Of a stretch of 64,000 nt of DNA, positions 33,424 to 43,608 are shown piece by piece. The notes below the pieces were generated by a model. That model was given only the letters and a program-made list of their open reading frames with translations, made no database searches and was not told the origin of the DNA. The DNA lies in NCBI GenBank assembly GCA_002412885.1, contig DHVX01000061.1:62001-126000 (forward strand), written 5' to 3'. This stretch comes from Bacteroidales bacterium UBA5197 (lineage in GTDB: Bacteria; Bacteroidota; Bacteroidia; Bacteroidales; Lentimicrobiaceae). A program made the translations under genes and the position numbers. Numbering within the stretch: position 1 is the stretch's first letter; the number at the start of each line of letters is the position of its first letter.

Positions 33424-36400
33424 ATGATCAGAAATCTACTGCTAACTATTGGGTTAGTGCTGACAGCGAACCTGTTGGTATTTTCTCAGTCGGGATCTCT
33501 CTCAGGAAAAGTGATCGATAAAAACACAAAGGAACCCATTCCTTTTGTAAATATTATCGTAGAACTCGGAGGAACACAGGCTGGCGGCACAACTTCGGAC
33601 TTTGACGGGAAATACACAATTAAGCCAATTTCGCCCGGACGGTATGACATTAAAGCCACTTTTGTAGGGTACAAACCTGTATTGGTAAGGGGCGTTATTA
33701 TTAAATCCGATCAGATTACTTTTGAAAACATTATCATGGAATCGACCATGATAGACATAGAAGTATTTGAGGTTGTTGACTATAAGGTTCCCCTTATTGA
33801 CAAGGACAAAACCTCGATGGGCGCTACCGTTACAGCTGAAGAAATTGCCAAAATGCCTAACCGTTCAGCCAATGCCATCGCCACAACAGTCGGAGGTGTT
33901 TTCTCTGCCGACGGTGAGCGTGGAAGTGTCCGCGGTCAGCGTTCTGAAGGTACTGTTATGTATATCGACGGTATCAGGGTACGCGGATCATCATCACTTC
34001 CTGAATCAGCCATTGAGCAGGTTTCGGTTATCCTTTCGGGAGTTCCGGCGCAATACGGAGATGCTACCGGAGGTATTATCAATGTAACTACCAAAGGCCC
34101 CAGCCGCGAATTCGGTGCCGGTCTTGAGTTACAGACATCCCAGTTTCTGGATGCATACGGCTACAACCGTTTGGGCCTCAATATGCAGGGACCCCTGCTC
34201 TGGAATAAAGACAAAACAAGCTCTTTACTTGGCTATTTTATAGCAGGTGAAGTTGTATATAATCAGGATAGCCGCCCGACTGCTACCGGTGTTTACAAAG
34301 TAAATGATGACGTTTTACGCCAGCTTGAGCTTAATCCGCTACGTCTGTCAGGAACTGGGTTTGGAACCTATTACAACACCAACTTTATTGGAAAAGAAGA
34401 CCTGGAATTTTCAAAATCCACGCTAAATACTGCTGGTTATGATGTTAACCTTTCAGGTAAATTTGACATCAAAACAGGTCCAAACATCAATCTTTCATTG
34501 GGTGGAAGCGTAAACTACAGCGACGGGCGCAATTTTAACTTTGCCCAGTCAATGTTCAACTACGACAAAAATGCACAGGTAATCAGCAACACCTGGAGGG
34601 TTTTTGCCCGTTTTACCCAGCGTTTCCCTGCTGACAGAGAAAGCAAATCGCTGATTAAAAATATTTTTTACACCCTACAGGCTGACTTTTCAAAGTTTGA
34701 TCAGACTGTTCAGGATCCTGAGCACAAACAAGATCTTTTCAATTACGGATATCTTGGGAAATATGAAACCCAGAAAATCAGATCTTACGAAATCGGATTC
34801 GATACCATTTCCCAGAAAACTGCTTTTATACACAACGGATTCAGGGATACCGAGGTAATTTTTACCCCGGGTACCGTAAACCCGATTACTGCCAATTATA
34901 CCAGGCAGTATTATGATCTGTATCCTGAAACATTTTATCATGACAACCTCAACAACATCATTTCAGGCGGAGGATTGCTGAATGGTATGGGCGCTCCAAG
35001 CGTTTATGGATTATGGGGAAGTCCCGGTGGAAATCAGTCTGGTTTTCAGAGGATTGACAATGAGCAATATGCCGTCAACTTCAGCGCTTCTGCCGATATA
35101 GGAAACCATGCTTTGCAGTTTGGTGCCATATACGAGCAGCGTACTGACAGATTTTACTCCTATGCACCAACCGGACTCTGGAGTCTGATGCGTGGTTTGA
35201 CCAATTCGCATATTGAGCAGTTGGACGTAATGAATCCAAACCTCGTTTATCTGGATGGAGTATTTATGGATACCATCTATTACGATCGTAGATATGACGC
35301 CCAATCACAGCGTGTATTCGACAAGAGTCTGCGTTCAAAACTGGGTCTTCCAATGGATGGCACCGACTGGATCGACATCGATTCATACGACATCAATACT
35401 CTGACCCTGAACTATTATGATGCCAATGGCAATCTGAAAAAAGCCTCGCTGAACGAAGCACTTTCAATTGATATGTTCTCTGCTGATGAATTGTTTAACA
35501 ATGGTGAAAACCTGGCCAGCTACAGTGGTTATACCTATACCGGTAAAAGAACAAAGTCTGCCAACAGTGCAAGTTTTGACGATTTCTTCACCAAACGTGA
35601 CGCAAACGGAAATTTCACCCGCGAAATAGCACCTTTCTCTCCGGTTTATATTGCAGGATTTATCCAGGATAAATTTGCCTTTGAAGACCTCATTTTCAAC
35701 ATTGGTGTCAGGGTTGACCGTTTTGATGCCAACCAGATGGTTCTGACCGACCCATATACCCTTTACCCTGCACTTTCAGTTTCTGAGGTAAATGACCTTG
35801 GCTCACATCCTCAGAATATGGGAAGTGACTATGTTGTTTATGTTGATAATGTGCGTCAGCCGACAGCCATTATGGGTTATCGCAACAAGGACACCTGGTA
35901 CAATGCCGAAGGTCTTGTAGTTACCGACCCTTCCATCGTACTCGATGCAGGAAACGGAGTTACACCATATTTAAAAGACCGCAATAACATCGCTGTAACC
36001 TCACAGGCATTCAGCGATTATGAGCCTCAGATTTCAGTGATGCCACGTATTTCGTTCTCATTCCCGATCTCTGACGAAGCGCTCTTCTTTGCGCATTATG
36101 ATGTACTTACCCAGCGTCCAACTTACGCGCTCCGTATGAACCCCTTGGATTACTTCTTTTTGCCAACTCTTGGTAGCCCTACCATCAACAATCCTAACCT
36201 GAGGCCTGAGAAAACCATTGACTATGAACTTGGCTTCCAGCAGAGACTGACCAACAGCTCTTCGCTTACCTTATCGGCTTACTACCGCGAGATCAGGGAC
36301 CAGATTCAGGCATACCGTTACACATCTGCTTATCCCAAGACTTATTATTCATACAATAATATTGACTTCTCAACGGTAAAAGGGGTAACTGTTACTTATG

Positions 36401-37113
36401 ATCTTCGCCGTACTTCAAATGCAAGGGTTAGAGCCAGCTACACACTTCAGTTTGCCAATGGAACAGGATCAGATCCTGAGTTTGCAAAAGGCTTGATCCA
36501 GACCGGACAGCCCAACCTTCGTACTTTGTTCCCATTGAGTTTCGACCGTCGCCATGCACTTAACCTGATGCTTGACTATCGTTTTGCTGAAGGAAAAGAA
36601 TACTCCGGTCCGGTTATCAGACGCACTAAAACCGATGCAGCTGGTGCTGAAGTAGTTAAAACAACTCAATTGCTGAAAAATACAGGTGTTAACTTCACCA
36701 TCTTCGGCGGTTCAGGTACTCCTTACACCAGGTCAAGTAAAATTGTTCCTATCGGACAATCAGGAATTATCAAAGGATCGGTCAGTGGATCGCGTCTTCC
36801 ATGGCAATTCAGGGTTGACGGACGTGTTGACAAGGATATAAACCTGAGTTGGGGAGAAGAAAAACGTTCTTCATATCTGAACGTGTATGTGCAGGTACTG
36901 AATATTTTCGACTCGCAAAATATCATGAATGTTTATGCTGCTACCGGCAACCCCGATGATGACGGTTACCTTGCTGCAGCTGAATATCAGAACCTGATCA
37001 ATACACAGCTTGATCCTCAGTCTTTCCGTGATCTTTATAGTATCAGGATTAATAGTCCTTTCAACTACAGTTCGCCACGTCAGATCCGTTTGGGTATAAT
37101 ATTCAACTTCTGA
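33424..37113 (+). CDS. TonB-dependent outer-membrane receptor
   Basis: 1229 residues. After a signal peptide of about 21 residues (ending VFSQ), residues 25-110 are a carboxypeptidase-regulatory-like domain (GSLSGKVIDKNTKEPIPFVN, FDGKYTIKPISPGRYDI). A TonB plug follows (MYIDGIRVRG, and IEQVSVILSGVPAQYGDATG near 200). The remaining 950 residues are alternating beta strands typical of a 22-strand barrel, ending with FNYSSPRQIRLGIIFNF and its terminal Phe. It should move a large ligand across the outer membrane using TonB energy, or act in surface export. There is no SusD-type lipoprotein next to it. Instead a giant secreted protein and a PorV-like barrel follow. A near-consensus -7 box (TACCTTTA) lies at 33358-33365. 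Confidence 0.92.
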   Translation: MIRNLLLTIGLVLTANLLVFSQSGSLSGKVIDKNTKEPIPFVNIIVELGGTQAGGTTSDFDGKYTIKPISPGRYDIKATFVGYKPVLVRGVIIKSDQITFENIIMESTMIDIEVFEVVDYKVPLIDKDKTSMGATVTAEEIAKMPNRSANAIATTVGGVFSADGERGSVRGQRSEGTVMYIDGIRVRGSSSLPESAIEQVSVILSGVPAQYGDATGGIINVTTKGPSREFGAGLELQTSQFLDAYGYNRLGLNMQGPLLWNKDKTSSLLGYFIAGEVVYNQDSRPTATGVYKVNDDVLRQLELNPLRLSGTGFGTYYNTNFIGKEDLEFSKSTLNTAGYDVNLSGKFDIKTGPNINLSLGGSVNYSDGRNFNFAQSMFNYDKNAQVISNTWRVFARFTQRFPADRESKSLIKNIFYTLQADFSKFDQTVQDPEHKQDLFNYGYLGKYETQKIRSYEIGFDTISQKTAFIHNGFRDTEVIFTPGTVNPITANYTRQYYDLYPETFYHDNLNNIISGGGLLNGMGAPSVYGLWGSPGGNQSGFQRIDNEQYAVNFSASADIGNHALQFGAIYEQRTDRFYSYAPTGLWSLMRGLTNSHIEQLDVMNPNLVYLDGVFMDTIYYDRRYDAQSQRVFDKSLRSKLGLPMDGTDWIDIDSYDINTLTLNYYDANGNLKKASLNEALSIDMFSADELFNNGENLASYSGYTYTGKRTKSANSASFDDFFTKRDANGNFTREIAPFSPVYIAGFIQDKFAFEDLIFNIGVRVDRFDANQMVLTDPYTLYPALSVSEVNDLGSHPQNMGSDYVVYVDNVRQPTAIMGYRNKDTWYNAEGLVVTDPSIVLDAGNGVTPYLKDRNNIAVTSQAFSDYEPQISVMPRISFSFPISDEALFFAHYDVLTQRPTYALRMNPLDYFFLPTLGSPTINNPNLRPEKTIDYELGFQQRLTNSSSLTLSAYYREIRDQIQAYRYTSAYPKTYYSYNNIDFSTVKGVTVTYDLRRTSNARVRASYTLQFANGTGSDPEFAKGLIQTGQPNLRTLFPLSFDRRHALNLMLDYRFAEGKEYSGPVIRRTKTDAAGAEVVKTTQLLKNTGVNFTIFGGSGTPYTRSSKIVPIGQSGIIKGSVSGSRLPWQFRVDGRVDKDINLSWGEEKRSSYLNVYVQVLNIFDSQNIMNVYAATGNPDDDGYLAAAEYQNLINTQLDPQSFRDLYSIRINSPFNYSSPRQIRLGIIFNF

Positions 37114-37172
37114 TCAGGAGAGTCAACACAAAAAAAAGAAAAGAACAGAAACTTACCATAAATTATCCGAAA

Positions 37173-40100
37173 ATGAAAAATATTGCCCGTGTTACTTTAG
37201 CAACGCTGCTCTGTTTCGTTCTGGCCATGCCGGGATACGCAGATTACTATAAGGGCGCAACCAACAAATCAAGCGGCACAGATTTAAAAGCTACTGCTGC
37301 CGGTTGTTTGCCTGGTGCCGGTTTTAAATACCTTGAAATCAACAATGTTCGTACCCGTATCAACACCGGTGGCGATATGTGGTGGGATTTTGAAGTTGCT
37401 CAATACGAAATCCCAAAAGGATCGCGTAAAACTTCAATGTTCTCTGCAGCCCTCTGGGTCGGAGGTATCGACGTAAACGACCAGCTAAAACTTGCAGCAT
37501 TGCGTTTCCGTCAGGGACCGAGTAGTGGTAGTCCGGGAACAGGAAATGACTTCTGGCCTGGCCCGCTTACCATTGACGGAACCGCAGCCATCAGCGAAGA
37601 AACCTGTGCACAGTATGATCAATTATACCCGATCAGCCGTCCAGAAATAGACGAATATCTTGCATGGTGGGCTGACAGGGCCTCAAATCCCGGTTACCAG
37701 ATTCCGAAATCAATTATGGAATGGCCTGCTCATGGCGATATCTCCAAAAAACAGAGTTATTATTTAGCTCCTTTCTTCGACAGAAGCGGTGATGGAAACT
37801 ACGATCCGGAAGACGGCGATTATCCATATTATGACATTTCAAATGAACTCTGCCACTCTACCACCCAAACCAAAGAGGGTGAAGAAGGCATTGTAAAAGG
37901 CGGACTTCTGGCCGATCAGGTTATTAAAGGCGATGCTACGCTGTGGTGGGTATTTAACGATAAAGGTAACATCCACACCGAGACACAGGGTACACCTATC
38001 GGACTTGAAATCCGTGCTCAGGCATTCGGATTTTCAACCAACGACGAAATCAACAACATGACTTTTTATAGTTATGAAATCATCAACCGTTCAACTTTCC
38101 GCCTAAGAGATACTTATTTCAGCCAGTGGGTAGATACAGATCTTGGTTTTGCTACCGACGACTACGTGGGTTGCGACGTTGATCGCGGACTTGGTTATTC
38201 ATACAACGGACGGCCTAAAGATGGTGACGGACAATTCTGGGCTTACGGCGATCAGCCTCCCGCAATCGGAGTTGACTTTTTCCAGGGACCATATATGGAT
38301 CCTGATGGTTATGACAATCCTTCGTTTAAAGGCGATGGTAAACTCGGACCGTCATTTAATGGAGACTGTAGCATAGTTGGTCTTAGCGGATCATTCCTTG
38401 CCATGGAATATGGAGATGCAACAAACACTCAGGCCGGAAACTTTCTCGTGCGCTCTGAAGCCATCAATGGTGTAAACTTTGGTAATGGTATTGTGGATGA
38501 TGAACGTTTTGGTATGCGCCGTTTTGTTTATCACAACAATGCCGATGCTCCCGGCCCTTATATGCAGGATCCCCGCTTTGCTCCTCAGTATTACAATTAC
38601 CTGAAGGGGATATGGCTTGACAATACAAAGATGCTTTATGGTGGAAACGGACACGCTTCGACAGGAGCTTATGGACCTGCCTGCGACTTTATGTTCCCCG
38701 GTGATACTGATGTTTGCGACTGGGGTACAGGTGGATTACCTCCTGCCGGTCCTAAATACTGGACAGAAGAAGTTGCCAAGAACAAAGAAGGAGACAGACG
38801 TTTTATGCAATCTGCCGGACCTTTTACACTTGAGCCGGGTGCTGTAAATTATATTACTGTTGGTATTCCCTGGGCACGTGCTGCTTCGGGTGGACCATGG
38901 GCTTCAGTTAAACTGCTTCAGGTGGTTGATGATAAATGTCAGTTGCTCTTCGACAATTGCTTTGCCGTTGTTAGCGGACCTAATGCACCTGACCTTACCA
39001 TCAGGGAGCTTAACAAAGAGTTCATATTCTATATTTCCAACCGCAAATCAAATGATGCCGGAAATAACTTCAACGAAGCTTACAAGGAACTTGATCCTGC
39101 TATTCTTGCTGTTGCAAACAGCACAGGATTTAATTTTGATCCTTTCTATCGTTTTGAAGGCTATCAGGTATTCCAGCTAAAAGATGCAAATGTTTCAGTA
39201 GCCGATATCCGCGATCAGAAACTTGCAAGGCTTGTATATCAGAGCGACATTAAAAATGGTGTTAAACAATTGGTTAACCATAACTTTGATCAATCATTGA
39301 ATGCCAGTGTTCCTATTGAAGAAGTGAATGGCGCTGACCTCGGTGTTTCACATACATTTAAACTTACTGATGACGCATTTACCGGCCAAAGACTGGTTAA
39401 TCACAAGCAATACTACTATCTGGCTCTTGCTTATGGTTATAATGAGTTTATGAGATATACCGCCGACCCGGGTGCACAGGAAGAGGGAATTGCTGGCCTT
39501 ACAGGTCAGAAGAGAACCTACCTTGCCGGTCGCAAAAACATCAGGGTTTACACTGGTATTCCTCATATTCCGGTCGGACCAATTCAAACGAATGCTGAAT
39601 ATGGCAGTGGAGTTGAAATTACCAGACTTCAAGGACAAGGTAACGGTGGCAACGCCATTGATCTGACAGATGCTACCATTGCGGAAATTATGTCGAAGAA
39701 ACCGGTTGATTCACTCAACACTTACGGCAGCCCCGATTATCCTATCGCTTATCAGGCAAAGTACAAGGCTGGTCGTGGTCCAATTGATGTTAAAGTAATT
39801 GATCCTTTGAATGTAAAGAATACCGAATACATTCTGGCTTTTGATTCACTGTCGCCCTATTTTATTAAACTTGGCGCCGACAGCACACTCAGCCAGCGAG
39901 CCTCCTGGACACTGACGGATCTAAATACCAACATTACCTACAGATCTGATACACTGATTTCGTTTAAGAGCGAAAAGCTATTCCCTGAGTTGGGTCTCTC
40001 TGTTACCATTGGACAGATTCTTGATCCTGGTCCATACAGAATAGGAACCAATGCTGATAATGATCCGATCTGGGGCATAATTTCAGAGAACAACGGACTG

Positions 40101-41450
40101 ATCGAATCAAAATTTGTATTTGCTGACAGTTCCAAAGTATGGATAGCATCAATTCCGGATATTGATGGATTACCTGCCTTGAACTGGATACGCTCAGGAG
40201 TGGTTAATGATGGAGTCAATTCCGACTGGAATGCACCAAACAAACCATTCGATCCGAATTCAAACTATGAGAAAGTTATTGGTGGTACCTGGGCTCCATA
40301 TATAATGACAGCTTCCTCTTCCCAGGATGCTCAGTTTGGCCCGGCATTCTTCAATTCAAAAAATGGAAGTAACTTCTCCGACCTTGCCAGTGTAGATGTG
40401 GTTTATACATCAGACAAAAGCAAATGGACCCGTTGCCCGGTAATTGAAATGTGTTCTGATCCTATACTTGCTGAAGGCAATGTGGAGCGTTTCAGCATCA
40501 GGGCTGGTCAGTCAATTGACAAAAACGGCAATCCTGCTCCGGTTGGAAGCGGACCAAGTACAAACCCCGAAGATGCAAATTATATTGCCGAAACCGGAAT
40601 GGGTTGGTTCCCTGGTTATGCCATCAATATTGAAACCGGCGAAAGACTCAATATGGTTTATGGTGAAAATTCATGGCTCGTTGGTGAAAACGGACGCGAT
40701 ATGAAATTCAACCCAACCAGCAACCTGATCACTTCAGCTGGCGACCTTGTTATGGGTGGAATGCATTATCTCTATGTTTTCGCTCATACTTCAGGTAAAA
40801 TAATTGAAATTGCAAATATTCCTGCTTATGATGCAGGCAAAAAATTGCGTGCAAGTATTACCACACCTGGACAACAATTCAGGGCACTGGTTTATTCGAG
40901 TGCCATGTGGGTAACCATTCCTATTGCTGTTCCTGGTCAGGAAGCAAACTGGCTTTCGAACGATGCCAAGGTTAGTATCCGCATTGCCAAACCTTACCGC
41001 AGGTATTACAGCACCAATGATCTTGACAGCACTTATCTGGCAAATCACAGCGATAACCGCAACTTCCCGAAATACAAATTCAGCACCGAGAGCATTGCCA
41101 CAACTTACAACAACATAGCCAAGGCACAAACTGAACTCGATCTGATTTCTGTAGTTCCCAATCCGTATTACGCATATTCAAGTTATGAAACCAATCAGCT
41201 TGACAACCGTGTTAAGATTGTTAACCTGCCCCGTCAGTGTACTGTTACCATTTACACAACAAATGGTACGCTTATCAGGCAGTTTACCAAAGACGAAAGC
41301 GGCACTTCAATCGATTGGGATCTGAAGAATTATGCTGGTATTCCGATTGCCGGAGGTGTGTATCTTGTACATGTGAAAGCAGATGGAATTGGCGAGAAGA
41401 TTGTTAAGTGGTTTGGAACACTGCGTCCAGTTGACTTAAACGCCTTCTAA
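37173..41450 (+). CDS. Giant secreted protein with type IX-type C-terminal tail
   Basis: 1425 residues, signal peptide ending near residue 24 (MPGYADY). The body shows no catalytic motif I can name. DRSGDGNYDPEDGDYP near residue 206 looks like a calcium-binding Asp-rich loop. The final 90 residues (ISVVPNPYYAYSSYE, VKIVNLPRQCTVTIYTTNG, GIPIAGGVYLVHVKADG) have the Ig-like pattern of type IX sorting or FlgD-like tails. It is 59 nt downstream of the TonB receptor and 49 nt upstream of the PorV-like gene, so the three are very likely cotranscribed. I infer a surface-exposed or secreted protein exported with the help of the barrel. The function is unknown. Confidence 0.8.
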   Translation: MKNIARVTLATLLCFVLAMPGYADYYKGATNKSSGTDLKATAAGCLPGAGFKYLEINNVRTRINTGGDMWWDFEVAQYEIPKGSRKTSMFSAALWVGGIDVNDQLKLAALRFRQGPSSGSPGTGNDFWPGPLTIDGTAAISEETCAQYDQLYPISRPEIDEYLAWWADRASNPGYQIPKSIMEWPAHGDISKKQSYYLAPFFDRSGDGNYDPEDGDYPYYDISNELCHSTTQTKEGEEGIVKGGLLADQVIKGDATLWWVFNDKGNIHTETQGTPIGLEIRAQAFGFSTNDEINNMTFYSYEIINRSTFRLRDTYFSQWVDTDLGFATDDYVGCDVDRGLGYSYNGRPKDGDGQFWAYGDQPPAIGVDFFQGPYMDPDGYDNPSFKGDGKLGPSFNGDCSIVGLSGSFLAMEYGDATNTQAGNFLVRSEAINGVNFGNGIVDDERFGMRRFVYHNNADAPGPYMQDPRFAPQYYNYLKGIWLDNTKMLYGGNGHASTGAYGPACDFMFPGDTDVCDWGTGGLPPAGPKYWTEEVAKNKEGDRRFMQSAGPFTLEPGAVNYITVGIPWARAASGGPWASVKLLQVVDDKCQLLFDNCFAVVSGPNAPDLTIRELNKEFIFYISNRKSNDAGNNFNEAYKELDPAILAVANSTGFNFDPFYRFEGYQVFQLKDANVSVADIRDQKLARLVYQSDIKNGVKQLVNHNFDQSLNASVPIEEVNGADLGVSHTFKLTDDAFTGQRLVNHKQYYYLALAYGYNEFMRYTADPGAQEEGIAGLTGQKRTYLAGRKNIRVYTGIPHIPVGPIQTNAEYGSGVEITRLQGQGNGGNAIDLTDATIAEIMSKKPVDSLNTYGSPDYPIAYQAKYKAGRGPIDVKVIDPLNVKNTEYILAFDSLSPYFIKLGADSTLSQRASWTLTDLNTNITYRSDTLISFKSEKLFPELGLSVTIGQILDPGPYRIGTNADNDPIWGIISENNGLIESKFVFADSSKVWIASIPDIDGLPALNWIRSGVVNDGVNSDWNAPNKPFDPNSNYEKVIGGTWAPYIMTASSSQDAQFGPAFFNSKNGSNFSDLASVDVVYTSDKSKWTRCPVIEMCSDPILAEGNVERFSIRAGQSIDKNGNPAPVGSGPSTNPEDANYIAETGMGWFPGYAINIETGERLNMVYGENSWLVGENGRDMKFNPTSNLITSAGDLVMGGMHYLYVFAHTSGKIIEIANIPAYDAGKKLRASITTPGQQFRALVYSSAMWVTIPIAVPGQEANWLSNDAKVSIRIAKPYRRYYSTNDLDSTYLANHSDNRNFPKYKFSTESIATTYNNIAKAQTELDLISVVPNPYYAYSSYETNQLDNRVKIVNLPRQCTVTIYTTNGTLIRQFTKDESGTSIDWDLKNYAGIPIAGGVYLVHVKADGIGEKIVKWFGTLRPVDLNAF

Positions 41451-41499
41451 ATTAGTGCAAGTAAGAACCTGAATAATTAAAACACACAAAATATTGATT

Positions 41500-42558
41500 A
41501 TGAACAAGATCTCTAAATACTTCGCTGCTATTTTGCTGACAGGGGCTTTAATAATGCCATTTGCCCAGGGTTTTGCAGGCAACAAAGACAGGTCGGGTCA
41601 GGCAGGTGCATCTGAACTGCTTATCAACCCCTGGGCCAGAAGTTCAGGATGGGGTGGTGCCAACGTAGCAAATGTAAAGGGTTTGGAAGGACTCTTTGGA
41701 AATGTTGCCGGAACAGCCCATACCAAAGGCACAGAGTTGATCTTTTCGAACACTCAGTGGCTTAAAGGCAGCGAAATCAGCATCAACACATTTGGTCTTA
41801 CCCAAAAAATCGGTGAGTCAGGCGTAATCGGACTGGGAATTATGTCGATGAATTTCGGCGATATTCCTATCACTACCGAAGATTTACCTGAAGGCGGAAT
41901 CGGAAATTTTGCTCCGAGCTATATGAATATTAATCTTTCGTATGCAAAAGCTTTTTCAAGCAGCATCTATGGGGGTATTAATATCAAAATAGTTTCAGAG
42001 GTAATTTCTGACGTAAGTGCTCAGGGTATCGCTATTGATGCAGGTATTCAATACGTAACCGGCCCCCGCGAGAATGTCCGTTTCGGTATTACACTGCGTA
42101 ATGTCGGGCCGACCATGAAATTCAGCGGCGACGGTCTTTCTATCCGCAGCCTTCTGCCAGGTCAGGAGAGCTATTTCACACTGGAACAACGTTCCGCTGA
42201 TTTTGAACTTCCTACCCAACTTGCACTGGGCGCTTCCTATGATTTCTACATTGCTGAAATGCACAGGCTGACCCTTGCCGGAAACTTTATTTCCAACTCC
42301 TTTAATCAGGACCAGTTTATTGGTGGTATTGAATATGAATTGAAATCTTACCTCATGCTTCGCGCAGGGTATGCATATGAAGATGGAATTACCTCAAAAA
42401 GTGATCGCACCACAGCTTTTACCGGCCCAAGTGCAGGTTTTACCGTTGCTGTTCCACTTGATAAGGAAAAAGGATCATCCATCGCCATCGACTACTCATA
42501 CAGGGCTACTGACCCATTCAGCGGCACGCATAGTATCGGAGCCCGAATTAATCTCTAA
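41500..42558 (+). CDS. PorV/PorQ family outer-membrane barrel
   Basis: 352 residues from the ATG at 41500; a TTG opens the frame 6 nt earlier. The signal peptide ends FAQGFAG near residue 28. The N-terminal INPWARSSGWGGANVAN resembles the A-R-x-x-x-x-G-G-A-x-x-A motif of the PorV/PorQ FadL-like barrels. The rest alternates strands with Gly-rich turns (IGLGIMSMNFGDIPI, LRAGYAYEDG), ending SIGARINL. PorV proteins bind and carry type IX cargo from the translocon to the attachment complex. The position after a protein with a sorting-like tail suggests it handles that cargo. A terminator follows at 42611. Confidence 0.82.
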   Translation: MNKISKYFAAILLTGALIMPFAQGFAGNKDRSGQAGASELLINPWARSSGWGGANVANVKGLEGLFGNVAGTAHTKGTELIFSNTQWLKGSEISINTFGLTQKIGESGVIGLGIMSMNFGDIPITTEDLPEGGIGNFAPSYMNINLSYAKAFSSSIYGGINIKIVSEVISDVSAQGIAIDAGIQYVTGPRENVRFGITLRNVGPTMKFSGDGLSIRSLLPGQESYFTLEQRSADFELPTQLALGASYDFYIAEMHRLTLAGNFISNSFNQDQFIGGIEYELKSYLMLRAGYAYEDGITSKSDRTTAFTGPSAGFTVAVPLDKEKGSSIAIDYSYRATDPFSGTHSIGARINL

Positions 42559-42610
42559 AGCACGGGGCTTAAGGTTAAAAAAAACCAACCCGGCTTAATC
42601 AATCTGAAAG

Positions 42611-42634
42611 GACCCTTTTATAAGGGTCTTTTCT
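42611..42634 (+). terminator. Terminator of the TonB receptor-PorV operon
   Basis: Perfect 7-bp stem GACCCTT/AAGGGTC with loop TTAT-like, followed by TTTTCTT. Confidence 0.85.
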
Positions 42635-42674
42635 TCTTATTATCCCTTTTGAGAAAACTCAGAAAAATACCATT

Positions 42675-43136
42675 ATGTATTACACCCTGGAAGGATTAAA
42701 CAAACTGAAGTCCGAACTGGATCAGCTTATCAACGTAGAAAGACCCTCAATTTCCCAGCAAATAGCTGAGGCACGCGATAAAGGCGACCTTTCGGAAAAT
42801 GCCGAATACGATGCAGCCAAAAATGCACAAGGCATGCTTGAACTCAAGATTTCCAAACTTCAGGAAATTATCCGAAACGCAAAAATTATCGATGAAACAA
42901 AACTCGATAATACCAAAGTGCTTATTCTTACTACAGTTAAGATAAAAAATACAAAGAATAACGCTACCATGTCATATACCCTTGTTCCTGAAAATGAAGC
43001 CGACCTGAAAACAGGAAAGATTTCGGTGAACTCACCGATTGCCAAAGGTCTTCTGGGAAAAGTGATAGGCGACAAAGTAGAAATACAGGTTCCTGCAGGA
43101 AAAATGAACTTTGAAATTATTGATATCTCACGATAA
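42675..43136 (+). CDS. greA: Transcription elongation factor GreA
   Basis: 153 residues. The N-terminal coiled coil includes ARDKGDLSENAEYDAAKNAQ near residues 34-54, the signature with acidic tip residues that enter the RNA polymerase secondary channel. The C-terminal FKBP-like domain ends GDKVEIQVPAGKMNFEIIDI. GreA stimulates cleavage of backtracked transcripts. It is 11 nt upstream of a HIT-family gene, and the two probably share a transcript. All features are standard. Confidence 0.96.
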   Translation: MYYTLEGLNKLKSELDQLINVERPSISQQIAEARDKGDLSENAEYDAAKNAQGMLELKISKLQEIIRNAKIIDETKLDNTKVLILTTVKIKNTKNNATMSYTLVPENEADLKTGKISVNSPIAKGLLGKVIGDKVEIQVPAGKMNFEIIDISR

Positions 43137-43147
43137 AAACCATTCAA

Positions 43148-43543
43148 ATGGCAAGCATTTTTTCAAAAATCATAAACGGAGAAATCCCCGCCTACAAAGT
43201 AGCTGAGGATGAAAATTTTCTGGCCTTTCTTGACATTAATCCCCTTGCCAAAGGCCATACCCTGGTAATCCCCAAAAAGGAAGTGGATTATATTTTCGAC
43301 ATTGAAGATCCGCTGTATGCTGATCTGTTTGTGTTTGCCCGAAAAGTTGCCAAAGGAATCAAGGCTGTGGTTCCATGCACCAAAATCGGAGTGACAGTTA
43401 TCGGACTTGAAGTGCCTCATGCACACATCCACTTGATTCCAATCAACTCAATTTATGATATGGATTTCAGCAGGCCAAAAATGAAGTTTACGCCGGAGGA
43501 GTTTGAAAACATTACAGACTCTATTGCATCCAGGATCAGTTAA
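43148..43543 (+). CDS. HIT family hydrolase (HINT-like)
   Basis: 131 residues. The active-site triad HAHIHLIPI near residue 96 matches His-x-His-x-His-hydrophobic-hydrophobic. LDINPLAKGHTLVIPKKEV near 28-46 is the usual second signature. HINT-type proteins cleave nucleoside phosphoramidates and similar bonds. It follows greA closely, an order seen in several Bacteroidota. The natural substrate is not inferable. Confidence 0.93.
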   Translation: MASIFSKIINGEIPAYKVAEDENFLAFLDINPLAKGHTLVIPKKEVDYIFDIEDPLYADLFVFARKVAKGIKAVVPCTKIGVTVIGLEVPHAHIHLIPINSIYDMDFSRPKMKFTPEEFENITDSIASRIS

Positions 43544-43608
43544 TAATTTTCTGTGGCAACATCTCAAGTGCAGTTATTGCAGAAGTTTAACTCAGGGAAT
43601 TAAAACAA

